IMG/VR virus record: IMGVR_UViG_3300025071_000010
Span: 1-64,000 of that record
Reading direction: 5' to 3' (one strand)
DNA length: 64,000 nt
From: a virus
Part shown: piece after piece, positions 55,954 through 62,889 of the stretch
How the letters are laid out: each line of letters starts with the position of its first letter
How positions within the stretch are numbered: the first letter of the stretch is position 1
The notes under the pieces: model-generated
Seen by the model: the letters and a program-made list of their open reading frames with translations, nothing else
Told to the model about the DNA's origin: nothing
The model's database searches: none
Made by a program: the position numbers and the translations under genes

Positions 55954-57156
55954 ATGATTTTTGATGCTGCATGGGATATGATGAAAGCCGACATTTTTCA
56001 TGAGGGGCGAGCCTATTCCAGCATGGATGATTTGATGCCTAAATTGAATCAGCAAATTGAAGGATGGGGGGGAAGCAACAAACAATTGTCGCCATTCCCA
56101 TTCCCGTATAAAAGCGGAAACTATCGGCATAAATCGTGGAAAGGAATGTCAGATCGAGGGCTTGATGATTTCATAAATAAAAATCCAGGTTTCAAATCAA
56201 GCAGCGAGATGTTGCCAGCAATGATGCCCTGGGTTGGTGGAAAAACACAAATCCAGCCATACATTAGGGGTCTTGCCGATTTTTTCCCTAATGCCCGACC
56301 TGCTGAACTTTATGGGGGAAGCGGTTCGACAATTCTCGGTATGAACAGGGGAACTGGTTTTTATGCAGACATAAACCCCGATAATACTAACGCATTTCAA
56401 CACTTAAAAGATGGTTTAGGGGTCGTTGAAATCCCAAAAACAAGAGAGCGTATGGCTGAGATGGTTTCAAGAATGAATGATTTGAGATTTAGGCGTGATG
56501 TGAAAGGAGAACAATTGTCAAGCGATGAATTATCGGAACTCGCATCTCATTACATTGGAACAAATCATCAAGCATTTGGCAATTTGAAATATCCTAATCA
56601 AAAACAAAGGAAAAACTATCCTGAATGGTATGGTGGTTCACGATATACCGAAGGACCAATTATGGATAAACAAGGATGGCGTAAGAGTTCGGTGAGAGTT
56701 ATGCCGCACAAAGTCGGAGGTCTTGATTTGAGCGCATACCCAGATAGGATGCGTGATGTTGAGATTCATACTGGGGATCTTCGAGACACACATAAATTGC
56801 TACAAGGCGACGAATACCTTTACCTCGACCCTCAATATATTGACCGAATGCACCAATATGGAGGTTCGGATGAACAACTATCAGGTGGGGGTTATGACCA
56901 ACTTCAACGAGACACCATAAGGATTGGTGCTGAACATGACGGGCCAGTTCTTTATTCAAATTATTTGGTTGGTCCAAAATCAGGTTTGCCCAACGAAGAG
57001 ATGATTGCAGATCTGCTGGATAGTGGTTTCGATGCACATACATGGATGAGAAAACCAAAGGGCAACTCAAGACCCGTAGTTGAAGTTCTTGGATTGAGAA
57101 ATCATCCTGAACACGTTCAAAGAGGATTGAAAACAAAAAGACTTTTTGATTACTGA
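55954..57156 (+). CDS. Tagged Dam-like methyltransferase (DPQY variant)
   Basis: About 400 residues from ATG at 55954, after a GAGGTGAG site. The tag FDAAWDMMKAD occupies residues 3-13 (55960-55992), the extreme N-terminus. The catalytic domain has WVGGK (93-97), ELYGGSGS (from residue 118, AdoMet loop, where most Dam enzymes have FxGxG) and DPQY (292-295), a variant of DPPY. The Pro-to-Gln change may alter activity. A second methyltransferase in one virus, again tagged, is notable. It ends at an overlap with a tiny membrane-protein gene. Confidence 0.8.
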   Translation: MIFDAAWDMMKADIFHEGRAYSSMDDLMPKLNQQIEGWGGSNKQLSPFPFPYKSGNYRHKSWKGMSDRGLDDFINKNPGFKSSSEMLPAMMPWVGGKTQIQPYIRGLADFFPNARPAELYGGSGSTILGMNRGTGFYADINPDNTNAFQHLKDGLGVVEIPKTRERMAEMVSRMNDLRFRRDVKGEQLSSDELSELASHYIGTNHQAFGNLKYPNQKQRKNYPEWYGGSRYTEGPIMDKQGWRKSSVRVMPHKVGGLDLSAYPDRMRDVEIHTGDLRDTHKLLQGDEYLYLDPQYIDRMHQYGGSDEQLSGGGYDQLQRDTIRIGAEHDGPVLYSNYLVGPKSGLPNEEMIADLLDSGFDAHTWMRKPKGNSRPVVEVLGLRNHPEHVQRGLKTKRLFDY

Positions 57157-57266
57157 TGGCGAAGAAAATGGATAATCTGGATAAGGTGTTAATCCCAATT
57201 GTCATCGTTGCCACAATCATTTGGATTTATTCAATTGTGATGCACCACGAATGGTTGAGGAAATAA
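57156..57266 (+). CDS. Tiny single-span membrane protein
   Basis: 36 residues. A TGATG overlap with the methyltransferase stop makes this a translationally coupled gene that is too short for most gene finders. It has a polar N-terminus and one hydrophobic span at residues 11-29 (VLIPIVIVATIIWIYSIVM), then a short polar C-terminus. It abuts the convergent leftward gene without a gap. A holin or membrane anchor is possible; nothing proves it. Confidence 0.55.
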   Translation: MAKKMDNLDKVLIPIVIVATIIWIYSIVMHHEWLRK

Positions 57267-57542
57267 CTAACTCAACGGGTTTTGCACATTACGATCACCA
57301 AGAGTCCATCGGAGGGTCTTGATTACACCCTCCAATGCTTTCTTGTTTCGAGCGCATTCTTTCATCATGTCTTTGTCGCTGTTTTGCTTTGCTTTATGGA
57401 ACTTGAGAATCCAGTCGTTTTGCTTAGATTCCGCACGAACTAACATCTGTTCGATTTGTTCCCATGAACGGTCATAGGAGAAGATTTCATGCTCTAATTG
57501 CATCATGCGAACAAAGTTGCCGCATCGTTTCAAGTATATCAA
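57267..57542 (-). CDS. Small helical protein, end of leftward block
   Basis: 91 residues, highly charged and helical (KNDWILKF-like, ESK, NKK), without Cys or membrane span. It is the last gene of the leftward operon and its stop abuts the stop of the rightward membrane protein. Its start overlaps the preceding fiber-like gene by 4 bases. Possibly a small chaperone for the fiber-like protein; unproven. Confidence 0.55.
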   Translation of the reverse strand: MIYLKRCGNFVRMMQLEHEIFSYDRSWEQIEQMLVRAESKQNDWILKFHKAKQNSDKDMMKECARNKKALEGVIKTLRWTLGDRNVQNPLS

Positions 57543-58687
57543 GCGTGTTGCGAATGAACATAAGTGATATGAACAAAAGCAGCAGGTATTCCAAGCGGTG
57601 CGGGATCGAGAAGTGTCAAATCGCCAGCATTCATAGCGAAATGATGAGGATGAACCAACTTTCCTAAAAAGTTGTTTGCACCGTCAAATACATCCACGCT
57701 AACCAAAGGTTCGACCCCATCCTCTTCACTTAACAATGGCTTGTAAAGAAGCCCTGCTGGTGCTGCTGCGCCGAAAGGTAAAACCTTTGGCGCACCTGGG
57801 GTGAAAGGAATTGCAGTTGTTTTTGATGTTCTGTGAACGGGAGTTAATTGATATGTTCCACCGCCGCCAGGATGCAAACCAACCCCCACATCGGATTGAT
57901 AAAATAAGTGAGTTTGACCGCCTCCTTGAACTGTGGAAAAGAAACCATTAGGATTTCGTGCAAATAAGACTCCGAGATCGGTGATTGGCAAGTTGGCGGC
58001 ATTGAAACCTGCGACAAAATCATTCCTTAGAGAAGATTCCGAACCGTCGCTATGCTCAATTGCCGACAAAGCAACTGGACCAGGGCGAACAAACACCCTC
58101 TTGTCCTCTATGGCGAGGATAACAGGCCCAGATGAACCCTTGCCGACTCGAACTGCTGCCAAGACTGTATTTTGTAAGACAAGGTGATTTGAAGGGGATT
58201 GAGGGTATAGCCCTGTGGCAGTATCAACATACGAACCGTAAGTGAAGCCAACATTACTTGGTTTGCGAGGATCAACATAAGCCAAGAGAATTGCCTCATC
58301 TCCAGGGTTTGTTCCGTTGGGTATGGCTGAACCATGATATGTTGATTGATAGTTCGTTGCAGCCGCAATATCCAACACTGAGCCAGAACCGACGTTGAAA
58401 AACATTCCATCGAGTTGAACTACGCCAGCATCAACATAAAGTTGCGAGGTGCTTCCCAATGTTCCGTTTGGTCGAACACAGCAATTGCCGCTAACAGGGT
58501 TGTTTCTATTCGCTTCATCATATCGGTTGAGGGTGATCGGAATCACGCCGTTGCCAAGTCCACGTTCAACGTTGTTTGTCAATGATGGGCTGGTAAGGAC
58601 ATCGGAATCACGGAGGCCATCGTTTTGATAGGTTGATGCACCCGTAGCCGTTTTTTCATGACCCTCAGCCAGATTGGTGTTAGACAT
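57539..58687 (-). CDS. Fiber/appendage-like protein in the leftward block
   Basis: 382 residues, beta-rich with Gly, Asn, Thr and Val, e.g. QLDGMFFNVG and ILLAYVDPRKPSN strands. It resembles tail-fiber or baseplate-plug proteins (a 'DGM.F.V..G' strand motif is usual at their N-terminus) but nothing definitive is seen. Structurally it belongs to the late genes but is coded on the other strand with replication genes, an unusual place for a structural protein. It overlaps the small gene at 57267. Confidence 0.5.
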   Translation of the reverse strand: MSNTNLAEGHEKTATGASTYQNDGLRDSDVLTSPSLTNNVERGLGNGVIPITLNRYDEANRNNPVSGNCCVRPNGTLGSTSQLYVDAGVVQLDGMFFNVGSGSVLDIAAATNYQSTYHGSAIPNGTNPGDEAILLAYVDPRKPSNVGFTYGSYVDTATGLYPQSPSNHLVLQNTVLAAVRVGKGSSGPVILAIEDKRVFVRPGPVALSAIEHSDGSESSLRNDFVAGFNAANLPITDLGVLFARNPNGFFSTVQGGGQTHLFYQSDVGVGLHPGGGGTYQLTPVHRTSKTTAIPFTPGAPKVLPFGAAAPAGLLYKPLLSEEDGVEPLVSVDVFDGANNFLGKLVHPHHFAMNAGDLTLLDPAPLGIPAAFVHITYVHSQHA

Positions 58688-58691
58688 TCAA

Positions 58692-59072
58692 TCAATCCTC
58701 TTCCAATTCCATCAATCTTTTTATCCTTTCACGCATTTCAACGCTCATGATGTCGCCTTTGTCGTGCATTCGATACTCAGGATTGGGCTTTATGATTTTC
58801 CCTGAACCATCTTCCATCAATCTTTTCATCTTTTCACGCATTTCAACGCTCATGATGTCGCCTTTGTCGTGCATTCGATACGGAGGATCAATCATTTGGG
58901 TTTTTCCTGAACCAGCCAGTGCAGCAATAAGATGAGGCGGCGCACCACCTTTCCCTGCATAGGCATTCATGACCTTGAGTTGTTCTTCGCTCATTGGAGG
59001 TTTTAATTCTTCATCATTCGTGGTTTCCCACCAATCGGCCTTCATCAAATCCCATGCTCTTTGAAAAACCAT
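58692..59072 (-). CDS. Tagged small protein with duplicated segment and P-loop-like motif
   Basis: 126 residues from ATG at 59072, overlapping the upstream stop as TGATG; the tag FQRAWDLMKAD is at residues 3-13 (59034-59066), exactly as in the methyltransferase at 55954. After a short stretch comes ALAGSGKT, a Walker A-like sequence seen in UvrD/Rep-type helicases, but no other helicase motif follows, so it may be a remnant. The C-terminal half is two copies of a ~23-residue unit (RMHDKGDIMSVEMRE), duplicated at the DNA level. Function unknown. Confidence 0.6.
   Translation of the reverse strand: MVFQRAWDLMKADWWETTNDEELKPPMSEEQLKVMNAYAGKGGAPPHLIAALAGSGKTQMIDPPYRMHDKGDIMSVEMREKMKRLMEDGSGKIIKPNPEYRMHDKGDIMSVEMRERIKRLMELEED
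58709..58776 (-). repeat. 68-bp direct repeat, copy A
   Basis: Matches copy B (58814-58881) at 66 of 68 positions by eye, 105 bases away. The offset is a multiple of three, so both encode the same peptide in frame. Recent tandem duplication within a gene. Confidence 0.85.
58814..58881 (-). repeat. 68-bp direct repeat, copy B
   Basis: Second copy of the duplicated segment; see copy A. The differences are in the TTTTTATCC versus TTTTCATCT portion. Confidence 0.85.
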
Positions 59073-59599
59073 CAACAATTCCACCTTTTCAATGCTGCAC
59101 CTTTCGGAGTCATTTTGCCACCTTTACTGGTCGGACCTTTGACTCCACCCATTCGAGCGCAAAAAGACTTTCGCCTCTTGGCCTTCTTCGATCCAGCCTT
59201 GAGTTTGCTTGGTTTAGTGGTGACTGGGGGCTTGAGATTTGCACCTTCTTCACGCTTGAACTTGGCTCGACCCTTTGCATTTAATCCACCTTTACGGCTA
59301 TGCTTGTTTGGGTTGTAGCCGTGAAATGGTTTTGACTTCTTTTTACCTTTGAGTAAAGCATCAACCAATAGTTCGTCGGACTTTGTAAAAGAACGTTTCC
59401 TCCATTGCGAAGGTTTTGTTGCCCTCATCGTTCCGTATGGTGTGCTTTCAAAGCCGCATCCATCGCATTTAGGAGTTGAGCCTTTTCCATTGCATTGACC
59501 GCACACGTGCTTTCCTTTCTTTGCATCGGGGGTTGGCTTTTTCTCACGCCCAATAACGGTTTTGGTTAAGAGGTTGCAGGTATCGCAATCACACGTCAT
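59072..59599 (-). CDS. DUF6321-like zinc protein
   Basis: 175 residues. N-terminus CDCDTC and then a DnaJ-like pair CGQC ... CDGC bind zinc. The C-terminal end (RRKSFCARMGGVKGP ... ALKRWNC) matches the short DUF6321 motif that is widespread in viruses. Between them is a basic Lys/Ser/Gly-rich region and DALLKGKKK, which loosely resembles the second half of the tag. Stop overlaps the ATG of the tagged gene at 59072; start overlaps the gene at 59589. Confidence 0.65.
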   Translation of the reverse strand: MTCDCDTCNLLTKTVIGREKKPTPDAKKGKHVCGQCNGKGSTPKCDGCGFESTPYGTMRATKPSQWRKRSFTKSDELLVDALLKGKKKSKPFHGYNPNKHSRKGGLNAKGRAKFKREEGANLKPPVTTKPSKLKAGSKKAKRRKSFCARMGGVKGPTSKGGKMTPKGAALKRWNC

Positions 59600-59768
59600 T
59601 GTTTTTCACCACAGGTTTTGGCTTGCGCCAGATAAATTGACACAAAGGACATTCCCATAAAAAGATTCTATCTCGACTCCCCGCATAAAACCCGTTTATA
59701 CGAATTGCCAAAACATCGGTATCGCAACTCGAACAGGTTTGCATTACCCGATCACGATACTCTTTCAT
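59589..59768 (-). CDS. 59-residue zinc-ribbon protein
   Basis: A small gene between two others, with ATG at 59768 (ATGA overlap with the upstream gene's stop) and stop at 59589, overlapping the start of the DUF6321-like gene. CSSC near residue 12 and CPLC near residue 40 form a zinc ribbon. Otherwise basic and aromatic. Sequence: MKEYRDRVMQT...; likely nucleic-acid or protein binding. Size excludes it from common gene tracks. Confidence 0.65.
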   Translation of the reverse strand: MKEYRDRVMQTCSSCDTDVLAIRINGFYAGSRDRIFLWECPLCQFIWRKPKPVVKNNDV

Positions 59769-60409
59769 TCCTCTTCCGACCCTAATTTGATTCTTTTGTG
59801 CTTGCCGTTTTCATCCTTTACATTCAGGGATTTATGTTTGATCATTCGATAAGTCAATTGAGATACCCATTTTAATTCACTTCTCAACTTTTTGACAATG
59901 TTTCTTTTTGAACCATTGAACCAATCGGTTATGATTTTTAATTTGTTAAATTGAAACACATGAGATATTCTTGATGCGTCTTCACAGGCGTTCCAAAAGG
60001 CTAAATTGAATAATTTATACCTTTTTCCTGTCACGTCTGTTATCATTTTCGATAAATCAATTGGGTTTGGATTGCCCCAGACATGAGCCGATTCACTGGG
60101 TCGGCAATTAGCATCAAGCAATTTTATTGTGAACTCTAAATCATAACCACATAGAGTCATTCCTTCAATAAATGATGGCAACTCGCTGAAAGGATGCGAC
60201 TTTACTCTTTGTTCTTGAATGACAAATTGTTGTTCGGTGATGTCTTGAAACACATGGAAATAATCGCTTTTGTGAACCATCACCATGTCAAGAGAGAACT
60301 TAGATGGATCGGAATATCCTGTTTCTAATTCGGCTGCTTCTGTTGATGAGAAAATGGCGATTGGGAGTATGTTGTTTTCTGTTAAGAACTTCTCAACTTT
60401 ACGCTTCAT
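59765..60409 (-). CDS. Hypothetical protein of the replication block
   Basis: 214 residues, mixed alpha/beta, no Cys cluster pairs. Start ATG at 60409 with GGTGATGAC. The C-terminal portion is basic (RNIVKKLRSELKW, KHKRIKLG). It lies directly after the P-loop ATPase, so a replication accessory role is plausible; not recognised. Confidence 0.6.
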   Translation of the reverse strand: MKRKVEKFLTENNILPIAIFSSTEAAELETGYSDPSKFSLDMVMVHKSDYFHVFQDITEQQFVIQEQRVKSHPFSELPSFIEGMTLCGYDLEFTIKLLDANCRPSESAHVWGNPNPIDLSKMITDVTGKRYKLFNLAFWNACEDASRISHVFQFNKLKIITDWFNGSKRNIVKKLRSELKWVSQLTYRMIKHKSLNVKDENGKHKRIKLGSEEE

Positions 60410-60413
60410 GTCA

Positions 60414-61865
60414 TCACCAATTCATTGCTATGAAAGCATTTCGACCATCCATGAGCCTGTCAGCATCAGGGGATTCAGTCAATTTCTTCAACCTTCTTTC
60501 AGCCGTCTTTTTGCTTACACCTTGATTGACGGCATAAACACTTTCCAATTCCTTCTTCGCAACGCATTCACGCTTTGAACGTGAATGTGCCAACTTCTTG
60601 CATTTGTTGTATGCAATTTTCCATTCGTGGAGGCTTGCATCACGCTTTTTCTTTGCTTTGAAATCCTGTTTCTGTTCGAGCCAGATAACCAGGTTGTGCA
60701 AGTTGTCATAGATAATTTCAGTTGCCATCATTATGTGGTCGGCTGTGATCACTGTCGAACCCATGATGGTTGCGATAATGTTTCCAAATGTGATTGTGTA
60801 GTTCTCTATGTTTGGAATGAAAGATGTAGCAGTTTCTTTGACGTTTGGATCGTGTATTTGATTGACTAATTCATAATAGTCGGTGGTCGCATTGAGCAAC
60901 GCTGCGTGGTATGATTCATCAACTGTAAATATGTCATAACAATGACGATTGGCAATCATATCTCTATCATAATCCTCCAACTCATCCCATTCTTCAAGGG
61001 TCATTTTAGCCGCTTTCAATAAACGTGTTCGCACATCATCCCTTCTTTCGAGGATAAATGCGGCAAGTGCATCATACCCCCATACCTTCTCAGGAACGGG
61101 AACATAAGTGCCTTGAAGTCGGTGTTCGCTGGTGGTTTGACGCAATTCATTGCTTACGTCATTTTGATATAGGAATACACGCTGGAAGAATCCCTTTTCC
61201 AATACGTGGTGCATGATGTCCTTTGGAGGGAATGTCGTCGCCCAAATTGATACACCAGAAGTCACTTGAATATCAGCACCTTTCAAAACCTTAGCCAAAT
61301 TGTTTGTCGCCGATCCTATGGGGGCCATCGCCTCTTGAAGATACAGAATCTTTTCCGAGAAGTATGACTTTTTATCATCAAGCAAAACACTTGCTTCATC
61401 GAATAGAAGGGTCTTGTAGCCGTTAAGCAAACCTTTGGTGACGACATACTTCATTTTCCCTGTTGGCTTTCCCGCTTCATCATACTCAGGTTCAGCATCA
61501 ACGTGACCTAAAAGCCCTGCATCCGAACCAGATGTGAACTTAGCACTTTCAACCTCGCAAGCGTCAAGCAATTGCTTGGTGAACTCATAGGCTGCTGATT
61601 TACCAGTTCTTGATTGTTGAATCCAATAGACGTGAACCCTGGTGTCGAGATGAGTTCCGTGAATTGGAACTCGAACATAAGGAGAGATAACTTGGCCGAC
61701 TACATAGAACAAAGAGAGCATACCTGCGAACTCATTGAAGAAAGAAACAGTGTTGAATCTCTCAATGTATTCTTTGATGTATTTGCTTCCTTCGTATGGT
61801 GTCTTGACGAGCGAGTAGTCAAACCATTTGCGATCTCCTGAGTCCGATGTGGGTTTCAATATCAT
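60414..61865 (-). CDS. P-loop ATPase, probable replicative helicase
   Basis: About 483 residues from ATG at 61865 after AGGAGGAAACAAC. A Walker A-like QSRTGKSA (first Gly of the usual loop replaced) and a Walker B-like KTLLFDEAS are about 100 residues apart. The arrangement and a downstream 'SGVSIWATTFP' sensor-like region resemble AAA+/DUF3987-type helicase-like ATPases of mobile elements. It is between the ERCC4 nuclease and unknown genes, upstream of which a TATA-like box occurs at 61915. A role in DNA unwinding or packaging is possible; helicase is the best guess. Confidence 0.6.
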   Translation of the reverse strand: MILKPTSDSGDRKWFDYSLVKTPYEGSKYIKEYIERFNTVSFFNEFAGMLSLFYVVGQVISPYVRVPIHGTHLDTRVHVYWIQQSRTGKSAAYEFTKQLLDACEVESAKFTSGSDAGLLGHVDAEPEYDEAGKPTGKMKYVVTKGLLNGYKTLLFDEASVLLDDKKSYFSEKILYLQEAMAPIGSATNNLAKVLKGADIQVTSGVSIWATTFPPKDIMHHVLEKGFFQRVFLYQNDVSNELRQTTSEHRLQGTYVPVPEKVWGYDALAAFILERRDDVRTRLLKAAKMTLEEWDELEDYDRDMIANRHCYDIFTVDESYHAALLNATTDYYELVNQIHDPNVKETATSFIPNIENYTITFGNIIATIMGSTVITADHIMMATEIIYDNLHNLVIWLEQKQDFKAKKKRDASLHEWKIAYNKCKKLAHSRSKRECVAKKELESVYAVNQGVSKKTAERRLKKLTESPDADRLMDGRNAFIAMNW

Positions 61866-61914
61866 GTTGTTTCCTCCTGTTGTTCTTTGGGCATCCCTAT
61901 CCACCGTAAGTAGG

Positions 61915-61923
61915 GTATATGAA
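61915..61923 (-). promoter_or_regulatory. Candidate TATA box upstream of ATPase gene
   Basis: Minus-strand TTCATATAC, the same nonamer as at 3350-3358, 50 bases before the start codon at 61865, so the transcript would begin about 27 bases upstream of the start and retain the AGGAGG site. The spacer between this gene and the nuclease gene is the longest in the leftward block. Confidence 0.4.
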
Positions 61924-61934
61924 GCCTCACTAAA

Positions 61935-62645
61935 TCAAGCCCTCGACATCTTCACTTTCTCTTGAGCAATTGGTTCTTCACTGTTGAAAGATGCAAGGAT
62001 TCTCTTTGCTCTTACCTTGCCAATCCCTTCAACCATTTGAAGTTCCTTTTCAGTAAGAGATGAGATTTCAATAACTGATCCGTATTGTTCGAGTAAGCGT
62101 TTGGCGATGGCTACGCTGCAACCAGCACCCTGCAAAATATCAATCCTCATATCCTCAGTAGCGGTTTTTCTAAGCAATTTGTATGTTGATGATGACCCAA
62201 GCGTTCCATGCTTCTCAAAACGCTTACAGATGAAACGTGCTGCTGTGGATTTATCAGGGAAAATTAAAATCGAAACGTCAAAGTCGGTGTGATAGCGAGC
62301 AAGCGAGCCAGTGAATGATGCAAATGCGGTTGGGTATCGAATCTTTCTTCCTCTCTTAACCGATTTAGCAACATACTGATCGAGCGTTCCATGAATCAAA
62401 AGAACTGGATTTGTATAATTGTCCTCAAGATTTTGCAGTTGTCTTTCGAGATGACCAGAATACATACTGCTCATGTAGTCCTCAATTGATTTAGCCTCTA
62501 TTCCCACATCAGCAAACGAATAATCCGTGATGATTGTTTGTCGAACTTCATATTTGAGTTTCTTCTTATCACAATACTTGATGACAAGACCTTCCAAGCC
62601 TGAACGCTCTCGATTGTCAATGAAGAGTATTCTTTCAGTTGCCAT
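61935..62645 (-). CDS. ERCC4-type nuclease with HhH domain (XPF/Hef-like)
   Basis: 236 residues; ATG at 62645 after GGTGG. The N-terminal domain has DNRERSG and GIEAKSIEDY, corresponding to the GDxn-ERKxxxD site of XPF/Hef/Mus81 nucleases, though the central Arg of ERK is Ala here. The C-terminus has two helix-hairpin-helix units (LQGAGCSVAIAKRLL and VEGIGKVRAKRIL). Known relatives cleave branched DNA at stalled forks or junctions. It overlaps the small upstream gene. A role in resolving replication or packaging intermediates fits. Archaeal and eukaryotic in distribution. Confidence 0.8.
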   Translation of the reverse strand: MATERILFIDNRERSGLEGLVIKYCDKKKLKYEVRQTIITDYSFADVGIEAKSIEDYMSSMYSGHLERQLQNLEDNYTNPVLLIHGTLDQYVAKSVKRGRKIRYPTAFASFTGSLARYHTDFDVSILIFPDKSTAARFICKRFEKHGTLGSSSTYKLLRKTATEDMRIDILQGAGCSVAIAKRLLEQYGSVIEISSLTEKELQMVEGIGKVRAKRILASFNSEEPIAQEKVKMSRA

Positions 62646-62889
62646 CGCCAACCACCTGTTGTGCGAGAGTTATACTGTTCAACATATCCACGACCAAGTT
62701 CGCCCAATTTGGGTCTTGAGTTATCGCAACCATGTTTTCTTTTTGGCATATTTCAAAGAAGCCAGATTGATTGTTTCGACGGAATGACCAGTCTAACACT
62801 TCTGGCGGTGCTTCACCCTTATGGTGTGCTTGTAGCATTTCTTCGGCTTTCTTTCTTCGGATTTCTTCTAATTCTTGTTCTTCTGTCAT
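62635..62889 (-). CDS. Small charged protein between nuclease and primase
   Basis: 84 residues. The first ~20 are an acidic/basic coil (EEQELEEIRRKKAEEML); then WSFRRNNQSGFFEI and a polar end. Overlaps the primase gene by 4 bases and the nuclease gene by 11, so it is in the same operon. Possibly a replication accessory protein. Not recognised. Confidence 0.6.
   Translation of the reverse strand: MTEEQELEEIRRKKAEEMLQAHHKGEAPPEVLDWSFRRNNQSGFFEICQKENMVAITQDPNWANLVVDMLNSITLAQQVVGDGN

Noticed and set aside
57400-57542. IFSYDRSWEQIEQM in the 57267 protein as a tag
   Set aside because: F-x5-W spacing and no K-A/S/G-D; judged to be chance.
59334-59390. DALLKGKKK as a tag in the DUF6321-like protein
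   Set aside because: It has the LLKG part but no F-x-x-x-W core; kept only as a remark.
62635-62889. PDCD5-like DNA-binding protein
   Set aside because: Only a short charged EL-x-x-I-R-x-K start matched; the rest does not.
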